Source: Ixodes scapularis
Lineage: Eukaryota; Arthropoda; Arachnida; Ixodida; Ixodidae
DNA length: 64,000 nt
Direction of reading: 5' to 3'
Assembly (NCBI RefSeq): GCF_016920785.2
Contig: NW_024609835.1
Location: 26,547,297 to 26,611,296 of the forward strand
Below are positions 22,448-31,199 of the stretch, piece after piece. The position numbers and the translations under genes are program-made. Under the pieces are notes generated by a model. That model was not told where the DNA came from. It saw only the letters and a list, made by a program, of their open reading frames with translations, and did no database searches. The stretch's first letter is position 1; each line of letters starts with the position of its first letter.

Positions 22448-24050
22448 GTCGACTGCATCTCATTATGGCGGCCATGAATCGAGCAAATCGAGCTCGATAA
22501 GGCTTAACGAGAACACTAAGTCTATTGTACGAAGCGAGAGGAGCACCAAATAAAAACGTAACACGAGCTTTCCGCGAACTGTATTTATTTCCGAAGTTTC
22601 TTTACCCCTGCAGGTAAAGAAACTTACGTTTCGAATGCATGCAGTCACTCAGTCTTCTCATCGTCAGCACTGCGATGTTCAACGGAGACAACCGGCACCC
22701 AGTTCGCGCACTTTATGTCTTACCTTTGCTATTCCTCGAGCCACAATTCCTTCGTTAACCGTTGCGTCAACCGCACATCACGGAGGAGTGAAAACCATTC
22801 GCCAGCAAAAACCAAAAGCCGCTCTCAAAAAAAAGCAAATCCGAAGCAACCTCTTGGCTTATTTCAGCACGGTAACACGAAATTATGGCGTAGCCGCGTA
22901 GCGTAAAAGGATGTTAAATCGCTTGCCACCAGATGGCAGGGTCAAGCAGAGTAATCGCGAGTAGCTAGGCTAGGTGGCGCTAGGTACCGTCCAATTCATG
23001 TTTTACAAAAAATTTTTTTTTATTTTCTTACGCTACAATTGCGTTTCCTTTTCTTCGGAAATCTCTAACACATGAAGACACGTTACGCGAACTACAAGCA
23101 TCAGGTGAACATATATTGAGCGCATATACAGGCATTGCACACACAAACATCAATAGAACAGCACACTAACCCGATCACTACTCCCGAGCCCTGCGTTTCC
23201 GTCTTTTATACTGGTCGTTTTGAACGTACGGAATTTTTCGGTGACTCCCTAAGCAATAAAAAATATTCCGAACATGTTCATTTTTTTTCAGCAATGTCAT
23301 ACATCTGACACTACTTTTAATGGCTCAGGGGATGAATCTCTTATTAAAAAGAAAACGCTCGATCATGCCGTAATTATTTGAAAGCCAATAAATCGAGCCG
23401 CCCCAATGTGGTTCGAAGCCATGAGTTTGTTTTCCCGCACGGCCCTTCGTAGCCAGTATTTATATTGTAGTGTTTGTTTTTCTATTTGTGCTGTTCGCGC
23501 ACGGCTGCAATTGCCGTCTTGAATTAATCTTTGTAGAGCGGATATTCACCCAGCTGGAAGTGATGCTTCACGGGCAGAGTAATCGCTTTTTGATCAACTT
23601 GAATGTAGTCAAAGCCGCGACTTGCGGCAACTGCTAAGTGTACCGGGCTACGCTGTTGCGAGCTCGAAAACGTCTAGCGCTCATCCCAGCGCGCCACTTG
23701 GAGGGCAGTTTCTACAAGAACCGTAATATATTTAAACAGTAAAATAAAGGATAGCGTTTTTTTTTTCGATTTTACCTTTTTTTGTATGCTAAACTTCCAT
23801 TGTAAATATACGTACTTTCCGTCATAGGTACTTTCGTACTGTTCAGTCTTTTCTCCAGAGCGCAATCGCTCTCGGGGACCGACAGTCACATTGGCCACTG
23901 TACGATAGGAGCTTACCGTTCAGACCAGCGTTCCAACATGACTATCCACACATCGATCGACTGCACCTAATCCCTCAAGTGGTTTTAAACTCTTTGATGT
24001 AAAGCAGAATGCCATCCTGCTACACCCCCCCCCCCCCCCCCCCATTCACG
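22448..24050. other. Interior of the TA-flanked element, no genes
   Basis: There is a hairpin at about 22597-22627 (AGTTTCTTTACC / GGTAAAGAAACTT) and a long poly-C run at about 24026-24043 just before the inner LINE. No coding signal is seen. Confidence 0.5.
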
Positions 24051-24257
24051 GCCGGACCAGCGGCATCAATGCCCGACAGTTTACGTCATCTCGTCTTGTT
24101 GTTACACCACTGATACGCGAACACACGGTCACATCGGCGATAATTCCAGTCTTCTGTTCACAACCCACAACACTGCCATCACGATGTCGCTGACACGCAG
24201 AAATACAGAACCACGTTGACGATGTTGCTAACACGCAGAAATACAGAATCACGTTGA

Positions 24258-26180
24258 ATGCCGGTGGGCACTCGGCACGGGACAACAGAACCAAACTCAG
24301 CACGGAAGGCACCCAGGCGGCCGGCAGGAAAACCTCCCTGCCTTGGACGCAGTTCCCGCGATTTCCATAACGTCGAAAACGTCGACACATTTCCTCGTGG
24401 TTTCGCTGCTGTAGTTCCGCGTGTGTCCCGCAAATCGGAGACGGCCGTCTTACCCAGTGTATGTGTCCAGAGTGGGCCTGACAGCAAGTGCCGGATCAGG
24501 ATGCCTAAGTTTTTTGTCGTTTCGTTGCAGCTGCTGTTAGCGTTCCTGGTGCCGTCCTGCCCATCGCTATCGGAAAACGTCAACACCGTCATCGGAGGCA
24601 ATGTTTCATCGGCGACATCGGCAGTTACAAGTGTAAACAAGTTTCCGTTATCGCTTGGCCACTCCTGGACTGGTCAGCAGGTGACCCCTACGGTGCAGTT
24701 TTCGTTGGAACCCAACGAGTTTCCATCAAGAGCCACATCGACCTCAGCGCCACAGGGTAGAAAAGCGGCAGCATCCTTCAACTTCGCCAGTGGGCCTGAC
24801 AGCAAGTGCCGGATCAGGATGCCTAAGTTTTTTGTCGTTTCGTTGCAGCTGCTGTTAGCGTTCCTGGTGCCGTCCTGCCCATCGCTATCGGAAAACGTCA
24901 ACACCGTCATCGGAGGCAATGTTTCATCGGCGACATCGGCAGTTACAAGTGTAAACAAGTTTCCGTTATCGCTTGGCCACTCCTGGACTGGTCAGCAGGT
25001 GACCCCTACGGTGCAGTTTTCGTTGGAACCCAACGAGTTTCCATCAAGAGCCACATCGACCTCAGCGCCACAGGGTAGAAAAGCGGCAGCATCCTTCAAC
25101 TTCGCCAGTGGGCCTGACAGCAAGTGCCGGATCAGGATGCCTAAGTTTTTTGTCGTTTCGTTGCAGGTTAGTAAATTCAAATACTTTGAATTCAAAAGCA
25201 ACTTTTTGTGTTTGTTTGTGCTGCCAGGCCCCAAGGCATGCTTTACGTTGTATCTTGAATTTCTAGAGCTGTTTAGCGTTGTTGATGCATATGTCCAAAG
25301 TAAGGGATTTGGGTTGTTTCTACTACTTGGTGGGGATATTGAAACCAACCCTGGACCCATGACCAAAGCGCAAGAGGAGTTACTCAACAAAGTTTATGAA
25401 ATAGTTGTGACGCTTCAGACCGGGCAAACCGACATCCTCCAGGAAGTAAAAGACCTAAAGGCTAAGCAACATTCCACCGAGAAATCGCTGAGTAATCTCG
25501 CTGCACGCGTCGACCAGTTAGAGAGTGATATTTCTACGGTAAAATCAGTCAGCGTTAACAGCGACGTGGGCCCTTCCCCACAGATAGCCGCGGCTGCTAA
25601 CGAGATATCGGAGCTCAGGGCACGCTGCGATGACGCGGAGAGCAGAGCGCGCAGATCAAATCTTCTTTTTTTTGGCTTCCCCGATAAGGATAAGGAAACA
25701 TGGGCGCAGTCGGAAAAGACTGTTGTAGACGAGTGCCTCGACAAGTTAGGAGTTGTTCTTGCACCGTCGTGTATCGAAAGGGTGCATCGTCTCGGTATGT
25801 TTTCTCAGCAAAAGTGTCGCCCAATAATTGTAAAAATGTTTTCATACAAAGATAAAGAGGCCGTACTTTCTAAGGCCTACAAATTCAAAGGAACATCATT
25901 TTCCGTGAGTGAGGATTTCATACCATCAGTGCGACTTGCGCGGCGAAAGCTATTAGAATTTGCAAGACCACAAGATATACCTTTCAAGCTGCGCTTCGAC
26001 AAACTGCTGATTGGAAATAAGTGCTATATCTATGTACCTCAAACAGACTGTGTCAGTGAAGTGAACTCCCACGGGCCAGAACAGAATTTACCTAGACGTA
26101 ACGCCGAAATTACTAACCGTGCTTCCGCTCAGCCAGAACGTGACATCGTAAATCCTAATCAAGCTTCAGCTTCGTCATAA
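24258..26180 (+). CDS. LINE ORF1 protein with 2A motif, coiled coil and RNA-binding-like domain
   Basis: The open frame is 640 codons. Residues about 72-284 are two translated monomers, each with a hydrophobic signal-like start (MPKFFVVSLQLLLAFLVPSC). A third partial monomer switches to a unique hydrophobic segment. At residues 360-367 the motif DIETNPGP (25335-25358) fits the 2A consensus DxExNPGP, preceded by hydrophobic FGLFLLLGG. Ribosomes would skip between Gly 366 and Pro 367, releasing the downstream ORF1 protein. That part has a coiled coil (about 370-440) and an L1-ORF1-like region (RSNLLFFGFPDKDKE, ERVHRLG, RPIIVKMFSYKDKEAVL), expected to bind RNA. The true start is unclear. It could be an ATG in a monomer (MPKFF) or the listed one. 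Confidence 0.8.
   Translation: MPVGTRHGTTEPNSARKAPRRPAGKPPCLGRSSRDFHNVENVDTFPRGFAAVVPRVSRKSETAVLPSVCVQSGPDSKCRIRMPKFFVVSLQLLLAFLVPSCPSLSENVNTVIGGNVSSATSAVTSVNKFPLSLGHSWTGQQVTPTVQFSLEPNEFPSRATSTSAPQGRKAAASFNFASGPDSKCRIRMPKFFVVSLQLLLAFLVPSCPSLSENVNTVIGGNVSSATSAVTSVNKFPLSLGHSWTGQQVTPTVQFSLEPNEFPSRATSTSAPQGRKAAASFNFASGPDSKCRIRMPKFFVVSLQVSKFKYFEFKSNFLCLFVLPGPKACFTLYLEFLELFSVVDAYVQSKGFGLFLLLGGDIETNPGPMTKAQEELLNKVYEIVVTLQTGQTDILQEVKDLKAKQHSTEKSLSNLAARVDQLESDISTVKSVSVNSDVGPSPQIAAAANEISELRARCDDAESRARRSNLLFFGFPDKDKETWAQSEKTVVDECLDKLGVVLAPSCIERVHRLGMFSQQKCRPIIVKMFSYKDKEAVLSKAYKFKGTSFSVSEDFIPSVRLARRKLLEFARPQDIPFKLRFDKLLIGNKCYIYVPQTDCVSEVNSHGPEQNLPRRNAEITNRASAQPERDIVNPNQASASS
24471..25166 (+). repeat. Tandem 318-bp 5' monomers (two full, one partial)
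   Basis: AGTGGGCCTGACAGCAAGTG starts at 24471, 24789 and 25107, exactly 318 bp apart. The third copy stops after TTTCGTTGCAG at 25166. 318 is 106 codons, so the monomers stay open and in frame with ORF1. The copies look identical. Tandem monomers acting as promoters are known from mouse L1, and a similar role here is inferred. Confidence 0.95.
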
Positions 26181-26216
26181 CGTTCAAGGAGGGGTGAGGC
26201 TGCTACTACCAATACT

Positions 26217-29024
26217 TTGCCTAATAATAATAATATTTCTGTTCTTTTTACGAACATTAGAAGCATTATGAATAAACGGGACGATCTGTCATCAGTTGTG
26301 GACTCTTCTAACGCGGATGTTGTCGTGTTAAGCGAGACATGGTTGTCCAGTAAGATACGCAACTGTGAAATTTTGCACTGTCAGAGACGTTTCAACTTCT
26401 ATCGTCACGACAGGGAAGAAAGAAAGGGTGGCGGGGTGTTGGTCGCGGTAGCAGAAAATGTACCATCGTTTTCTATCAATATTGTTTCTGAACTCGAGCT
26501 GCTATGGGTTGGTCTCCAGTTAAAAAATAAAAAATACATTTTAGGCGTGTGTTATCGCCCTCCTTCTAGCAATACTGCGTTTATAACGAATCTGCACGAT
26601 GCGATCAACTCAGTCATTGTTCGTTTCCCGAATGCACCGATACTACTGTTGGGTGATTTCAACTACCCATCTATAATATGGTCAGACGAGGGTGCAAACC
26701 TTAGTCACTTCTCTTCTGAATGTAGTGAGTTTTTGAATCTTTGTTTAGATTTCAATTTCTCTCAAACTGTTACAAAACCGACGCGTACGACTACAACAAC
26801 TGCTGCTGTGCTTGATCTCATATTAACAACATCGCCTGAGCTGATCTCCTCGTTAACTTACATGCCTGGTCTCAGTGATCATTCCCTACTACACTTTTTT
26901 TTAAGCATTCCTGGACGCAGTAAGTCCAATCAGACGAAAACATTTTTGGACTATGCTAGGGCTGATTTTAATTCAATCAACAACGAACTTTGCCATTTTC
27001 TAGAGGACTTCATGGGTTGTTTTGCTGAGCGCTCAGTTGATGATAACTGGTGTTTATTTAAAGAGAAAGTTATGTCACTCATGAACGCCCATGTTCCCCT
27101 TCGCGTGGTATCTTCTTCACCAGAATCTCCATGGTACAGCGTGACATTAAAAAAGCTGTCAAATAAAAAGAAACGATTATTTCGCACTGCAAAGCTATCG
27201 GACCATGTACAACGCTGGGAGGCCTACCATGTTGCAGCTAACGTATATAAGAAAGCAGTCGAAGAGGCAAAATTACATTACTTTAACAATACGCTGCCGT
27301 CAATGTTGCTTAACAATCCGCGTCAATTCTGGAAAGTTATTAACCCTCCTTCTAGTACTGGCATAGTGCTTAGGGACACCCATGGAGAGGAGGTGCCAAG
27401 TGAAGTGTGTTCTTTTTTGTTAAATGATGTGTTTGTTGGATCTTTTTCATGCACGGTAACCTCAGATTGTCCTGTATTTAGAACTTATGATTTTTTGCCC
27501 ATGTTTCCTGTTATTGTAAACTGTGAAGGTGTATCTAATATTATAGAAAACCTTAAAACCAATACAACCGCAGGCATTGATAATATTAATGCTAAGTTTT
27601 TGAGAAACACTAATACGTACTCATGCGTTATCTTATCTAAATTATTTTCGCAATCACTCGAACAAGGAGAATTGCCAAAAGATTGGAAGGTGGGGAAGGT
27701 GATCCCTCTCCACAAAGGTGGCGATAAGCATAACCCTTTAAACTTTCGTCCCATTTCTTTAACGAGCATTCCTTGTAAAATCCTTGAGCACATCATTTAC
27801 ACTAACATTTTCAATTTTCTAGATTCAAATTCGTTTTTTAACTCAGCGCAACATGGATTTCGAAGGTTTTATTCATGTGAAACTCAACTCCTAACCTTTA
27901 CTCATGACCTTCACGTAACACTTGACCGGGGTTCCAGGACTGACTGCATATTTCTTGATTTCTCAAAAGCTTTCGACAAGGTTCCTCACGCGCTGCTTCT
28001 TCATAAACTCCGTAAACTTAACATAGATCTAAATATAATCGCTTGGATAGAATCGTTTCTATCAGACCGTTACCAATTTGTTCACGCTAACGGAACTAAT
28101 TCTTCAACTTCACCTGTCAAGTCCGGTGTCCCACAAGGTTCCGTATTAGGTCCACTTCTATTTCTTATATATATTAACGATCTTCCCACGCATGTATCTT
28201 CTTCTATTAGCCTATTCGCTGATGACTGTGTAGTTTATAAGGAAATCATTAACGACTCTGATATATCTGCTCTTCAGACCGATATTAACAACGTCACCCG
28301 CTGGTGCGATAATTGGCTTATGGAACTTAACACCTTTAAATGTAAATCTATGAGAGTGTCCCGTCAAAATAACACTTGTCCCTCCTACTGTATTAATAAC
28401 TCCACCTTGCTTTCTGTGTCTACCTATAAATATCTCGGTGTTCATATAACCAACGATCTCTCCTGGAACATCCATGTCGACTATATCACTAACAACGCTA
28501 ATCGCTTATTAGGCTATCTCAGAAGAAACTTTTCCCTTGCCCCTGTTTCACTTAAACTTCTCCTATATAAAACTTTAGTGCGCACCAAACTTGAGTATGC
28601 AGGCTCTATCTGGAACCCTGGCGTATCCCTAGCATCATCCATTGAATCCATTCAAAATCGCTCCGCACGTTTTATACTTTCTAACTATCACCGTACAGCC
28701 AGCGTCACCTCCATGAAAGCGTCTCTACATTTGCCCAATCTCTCCTTTCGTAGAAAAATAGCTCGCCTCTGCTTATTTCACAAAATTTATCACTCTAACC
28801 CAGCACTTCGAGCCTCATTAATTTCAGAACCATCATACATATCGCCGCGCACCGATCATCAACTAAAAGTAGGAATCCCCTACTGCATCACTTCCACCTT
28901 TTATTCCTCCTTCCTACCCCTGACCTCCGTCGACTGGAACCGCCTTCCCGCATCCGTAGTCTCACTTACTGACGCTGCTGATTTTAAAACCGCCATAACT
29001 GATGTTCTTAACAATGTTCCATAG
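26217..29024 (+). CDS. LINE ORF2: AP endonuclease and reverse transcriptase
   Basis: It has an apurinic endonuclease domain (TNIRSI, SETWLS, LLLGDFNYP, GLSDHSLL) followed by RT (KVIPLHKGGD, FRPISLTSIPCKILE, FLDFSKAFDKVPH, GVPQGSVLGPLLFLIYINDL, SLFADDCVVY) and a thumb (YKYLGVHITNDLSWNIHV). There is no RNase H. It is in the same frame as ORF1 and follows its TAA (26178-26180) without a frame change. 26217 is a TTG, and the first ATG lies inside the endonuclease motif (TNIRSIMNK), so AUG initiation cannot give a complete domain. Readthrough or non-AUG/reinitiation is likely. Confidence 0.9.
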   Translation: MPNNNNISVLFTNIRSIMNKRDDLSSVVDSSNADVVVLSETWLSSKIRNCEILHCQRRFNFYRHDREERKGGGVLVAVAENVPSFSINIVSELELLWVGLQLKNKKYILGVCYRPPSSNTAFITNLHDAINSVIVRFPNAPILLLGDFNYPSIIWSDEGANLSHFSSECSEFLNLCLDFNFSQTVTKPTRTTTTTAAVLDLILTTSPELISSLTYMPGLSDHSLLHFFLSIPGRSKSNQTKTFLDYARADFNSINNELCHFLEDFMGCFAERSVDDNWCLFKEKVMSLMNAHVPLRVVSSSPESPWYSVTLKKLSNKKKRLFRTAKLSDHVQRWEAYHVAANVYKKAVEEAKLHYFNNTLPSMLLNNPRQFWKVINPPSSTGIVLRDTHGEEVPSEVCSFLLNDVFVGSFSCTVTSDCPVFRTYDFLPMFPVIVNCEGVSNIIENLKTNTTAGIDNINAKFLRNTNTYSCVILSKLFSQSLEQGELPKDWKVGKVIPLHKGGDKHNPLNFRPISLTSIPCKILEHIIYTNIFNFLDSNSFFNSAQHGFRRFYSCETQLLTFTHDLHVTLDRGSRTDCIFLDFSKAFDKVPHALLLHKLRKLNIDLNIIAWIESFLSDRYQFVHANGTNSSTSPVKSGVPQGSVLGPLLFLIYINDLPTHVSSSISLFADDCVVYKEIINDSDISALQTDINNVTRWCDNWLMELNTFKCKSMRVSRQNNTCPSYCINNSTLLSVSTYKYLGVHITNDLSWNIHVDYITNNANRLLGYLRRNFSLAPVSLKLLLYKTLVRTKLEYAGSIWNPGVSLASSIESIQNRSARFILSNYHRTASVTSMKASLHLPNLSFRRKIARLCLFHKIYHSNPALRASLISEPSYISPRTDHQLKVGIPYCITSTFYSSFLPLTSVDWNRLPASVVSLTDAADFKTAITDVLNNVP

Positions 29025-29162
29025 CGATTCTGTACCTTGTGTTTTGTTTGTTTTTTGCGTTTTGTTTTTATTGTTCACCTTATATTGATGTATATATTTC
29101 CACTCCTCTCTGTAATGCCTTCGGGCCCTGAGAGTATAATAAATGAAATGAAATGAAATGTA

Positions 29163-29562
29163 GTGCTGCTGGCACTGCTCCGGAACTTCGCTGTTTCTAG
29201 CGGCTTCGTTTGCTCATTGATAAAATTAGTGGTAAAAACATCAATGCCACCGAAATGTTCTGCACGTTTGGATTAGAAGACGGAATTACAGGCGGCCTTC
29301 GCTGCCGCTGAAGCTCAATCAACTCAACATACATTTATTAAACAACGTGCGCGATGTGCTCGAAAAACGAAACCGAAAGAAGATGAGTCGGGAGGGCGAA
29401 AGCTTTCTCCGGTCTGCCTGGAGAAGGAGGAAAACGTCTCAGTGAATAATAAGGACTTTAATTTTCCTTTCATCGGTCTGGGTTTGTTTATGTTTGTTTT
29501 GGTAAATAAGAATTTAAAAAAAAACTGACGAAAAAAAAAAAGAAAAAGAAAAAAAAAAAAAA
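29163..29562. other. Unannotated stretch between LINE and tRNA-like sequence
   Basis: It ends in A-rich runs which, read on the minus strand, are T-runs directly after the tRNA-like sequence and could act as a Pol III terminator. Nothing else is evident. Confidence 0.4.
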
Positions 29563-29636
29563 GCCTGCTCCTCTGAGGATCGAACCTCTGACCACTTGGT
29601 CAGTAGCGCGATGTTTTACCCCTGCGCCAACTCAAC
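29563..29636 (-). pseudogene. tRNA-like sequence (A box, B box, T-run)
   Basis: On the minus strand, an A-box-like TGGCGCAGGGG is followed about 40 bases later by a B box GGTTCGATCC and then by a long T-run. Its acceptor ends do not pair, so it is a tRNA-derived sequence and not a working tRNA. A truncated LINE ends immediately upstream of it. Confidence 0.55.
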
Positions 29637-29638
29637 AA

Positions 29639-30157
29639 TTTTTTTTTCTCTTTATAACAGTTTTATTCACCAATGGCATGTTCAGGCTACATATACATTT
29701 GCTTAGCACATATCATTAAGGACTTTTGAAGTTTTCACATAGTTTTTCACATTTCTTTACCCACGGAGGCAGGTCATCTTGATCTGTGTAGGTACAGCGT
29801 ATTTGGGTTACAAATTCCACGAAGTATGCTTCAACTGGCCGTGGATTAAGGTCTGCGTTTCTAACTGCCATCCTCGAGCACCAAATACTGTATAGACCAA
29901 CTAGCATTATGAGGTCGTACGGCACACGTTCGTGAGGAGTAATTGGAAGAAAACGAATCGATTGTGACGTTATTTCTAAGTCCTTTTTCAATGTCCTCTG
30001 TAACACGTCCCAAAACAAAAGGGCGTCCCAACAAAAAATAAATACATGCTCTATAGTCTCAGGTGTTTTACACAGTAGGCAGTTGGTGGTCCATGGAACA
30101 AAAATACCTTTCTCGTGGAGCCATGCTTTCACTGGGAGGGTCGAGGTGTGAAGTTTA
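29639..30157 (-). pseudogene. 3' end of an L1/Tx1-like LINE (ORF2 C-terminus)
   Basis: On the minus strand it encodes PVKAWLHEKGIFVPWTTNC, CLLCKTPETIEHVFIFC (a C-C-H-C zinc knuckle) and LPITPHERVPYDLIMLVGLY, then a 3' UTR and an A-run. The LINE at 49.4-52.8 kb has the same region (PTWHNIKF, LIRLHAIWSSR). It is 5'-truncated. AACAA may be its target duplication (29634-29638, 30158-30162), which is weak. Confidence 0.75.
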
Positions 30158-30288
30158 AACAAGGAGGAACTCGCCCTCCTCTATTCATCCGAACTGATGT
30201 TCCTCCCTTCTCTGGGCAACTTGTCCCCAACAAGGAGGAACAGTCGCTGTTGTTGCGACATTTCTCCTCCTTTTTTTCTTAGAGTGTA

Positions 30289-31003
30289 CGCGGGGGTGCT
30301 GACGGAGAACAGCCAGAAGAATAGAAGGGAGACAAACGCGGTGAACCAGACAGGGCAGTTGGTGGGGGTCTCGACTGGAGCGGACCCAAGTGAGGAAAAT
30401 AGGGTCCTTGCAGTTGGAAGTTCAAACGCGAACAGGTTCAGGGCAGGTCTCGCTTGGAAAGTAAAGGAAGATGAAAGGGTCACAGTGCAGGCGTACCCGG
30501 GTGCCTGCATCGGAAAGGTTATGGAGTGGGCGAAGAACCACTTATGGGACAGCATGGACGGGCAGAACCTGGTGGTAGTGCACGCTGGGCTGAACGACGT
30601 TTTGCAGGGAAGAGAACAGAACCTGGGGAGACAAATCGAAGCCGGGGTGCGGAAGCTGAGGGCGACGGCTGAAGGGGTCCAAATCGTCATGTGCACGATT
30701 CCGGAGATTCAGGGACAGAGTGTAAAAACAAAGAGGAAGGTGGTCAAAGCAAATGCGGTCATAAGGGGACTGGGGCGGGAGCTGGGGTACGAGGTAATTG
30801 ATATTAACAGAGAGGTGTACCAGCCAGCGTCTGCCAGTCCATTTGTTGCAGACGGTATTTACTACCGTGAGCACACCGGAAGGAGAGTGGGTCGAAGGAT
30901 CGGATGCACAGTGAGGTATTTTTTTAAATACACACAGGTCCCTCAGGGACGAAGCCTAGAGGCCGGGGCTGGGAAGGGGGGGATGAAACAGAAAAAAATG
31001 TAG
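30289..31003 (+). pseudogene. LINE ORF1, esterase (SGNH-like) part
   Basis: It continues ORF1 of the CR1-like LINE after the TA element. LAVGSSNANRFRAG matches the catalytic-serine block (usual GDSN, here GSSN, serine kept). VVVHAGLNDVL matches the G-x-N-D block. FVADGIYYREHTGRR matches the C-terminal D-x-x-H block, with tyrosine where histidine is expected. CR1 esterase domains are thought to act on lipids or membranes. The lost histidine and the split gene argue against activity. Confidence 0.7.
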
Positions 31004-31199
31004 AGTTAGAAAACAGAAAGAATGTAGAGCTAGAAGCACAGAGCATCTTTGGCTCAATGGCAACATAGCGGGAGAAGAAGTACCGGTACCAGAGTCGGAA
31101 GAAGTTACTGGATGTGAGTACCGCAGGAGCAGCAGAGAGAGCAGGAGGAAGCCCCGAAAAAATAAGAGAAAAAATCGGCTCAATATAGGGTTCATAAAC

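Larger units (their letters stand above)
24050..29160 (+). mobile_element. CR1-like LINE with 318-bp monomers, a 2A motif and nearly intact ORFs
   Basis: This element has a 5' tandem monomer region, ORF1 (to 26180), ORF2 (to 29024) and a 3' end with CCTTCGGGCCCTGAGAG and a short (TGAAA)n tail at about 29137-29160. Both ORFs are free of internal stops, so it is the youngest-looking element in the block. The 5' boundary is uncertain and is placed after the poly-C run. The CR1 superfamily assignment rests on the RT and endonuclease motifs. Confidence 0.85.
22328..30286. mobile_element. TA-flanked non-autonomous DNA element swollen by nested LINEs
   Basis: The left end CACTCTTAGAAAAAAAGG and the reversed right end CACTCTAAGAAAAAAAGG match over 18 bases. 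TA flanks both sides (22326-22327, 30287-30288). GGAGGAAC-rich subterminal repeats occur at both ends. It splits the LINE ORF1 between its acidic and esterase parts. No transposase is seen, so it is probably a MITE-type element of Tc1/mariner-like target preference. A related TIR occurs at 63296-63724. Confidence 0.75.

Noticed and set aside
24674..25390. Minus-strand ORFs across the monomers
   Set aside because: They repeat exactly with the 318-bp monomers and mirror ORF1; they are shadows of the tandem repeat.
29563..29636. Functional tRNA gene
   Set aside because: The A and B boxes and a T-run are present, but the acceptor ends do not pair and the anticodon arm is not convincing, so I call it tRNA-like only.
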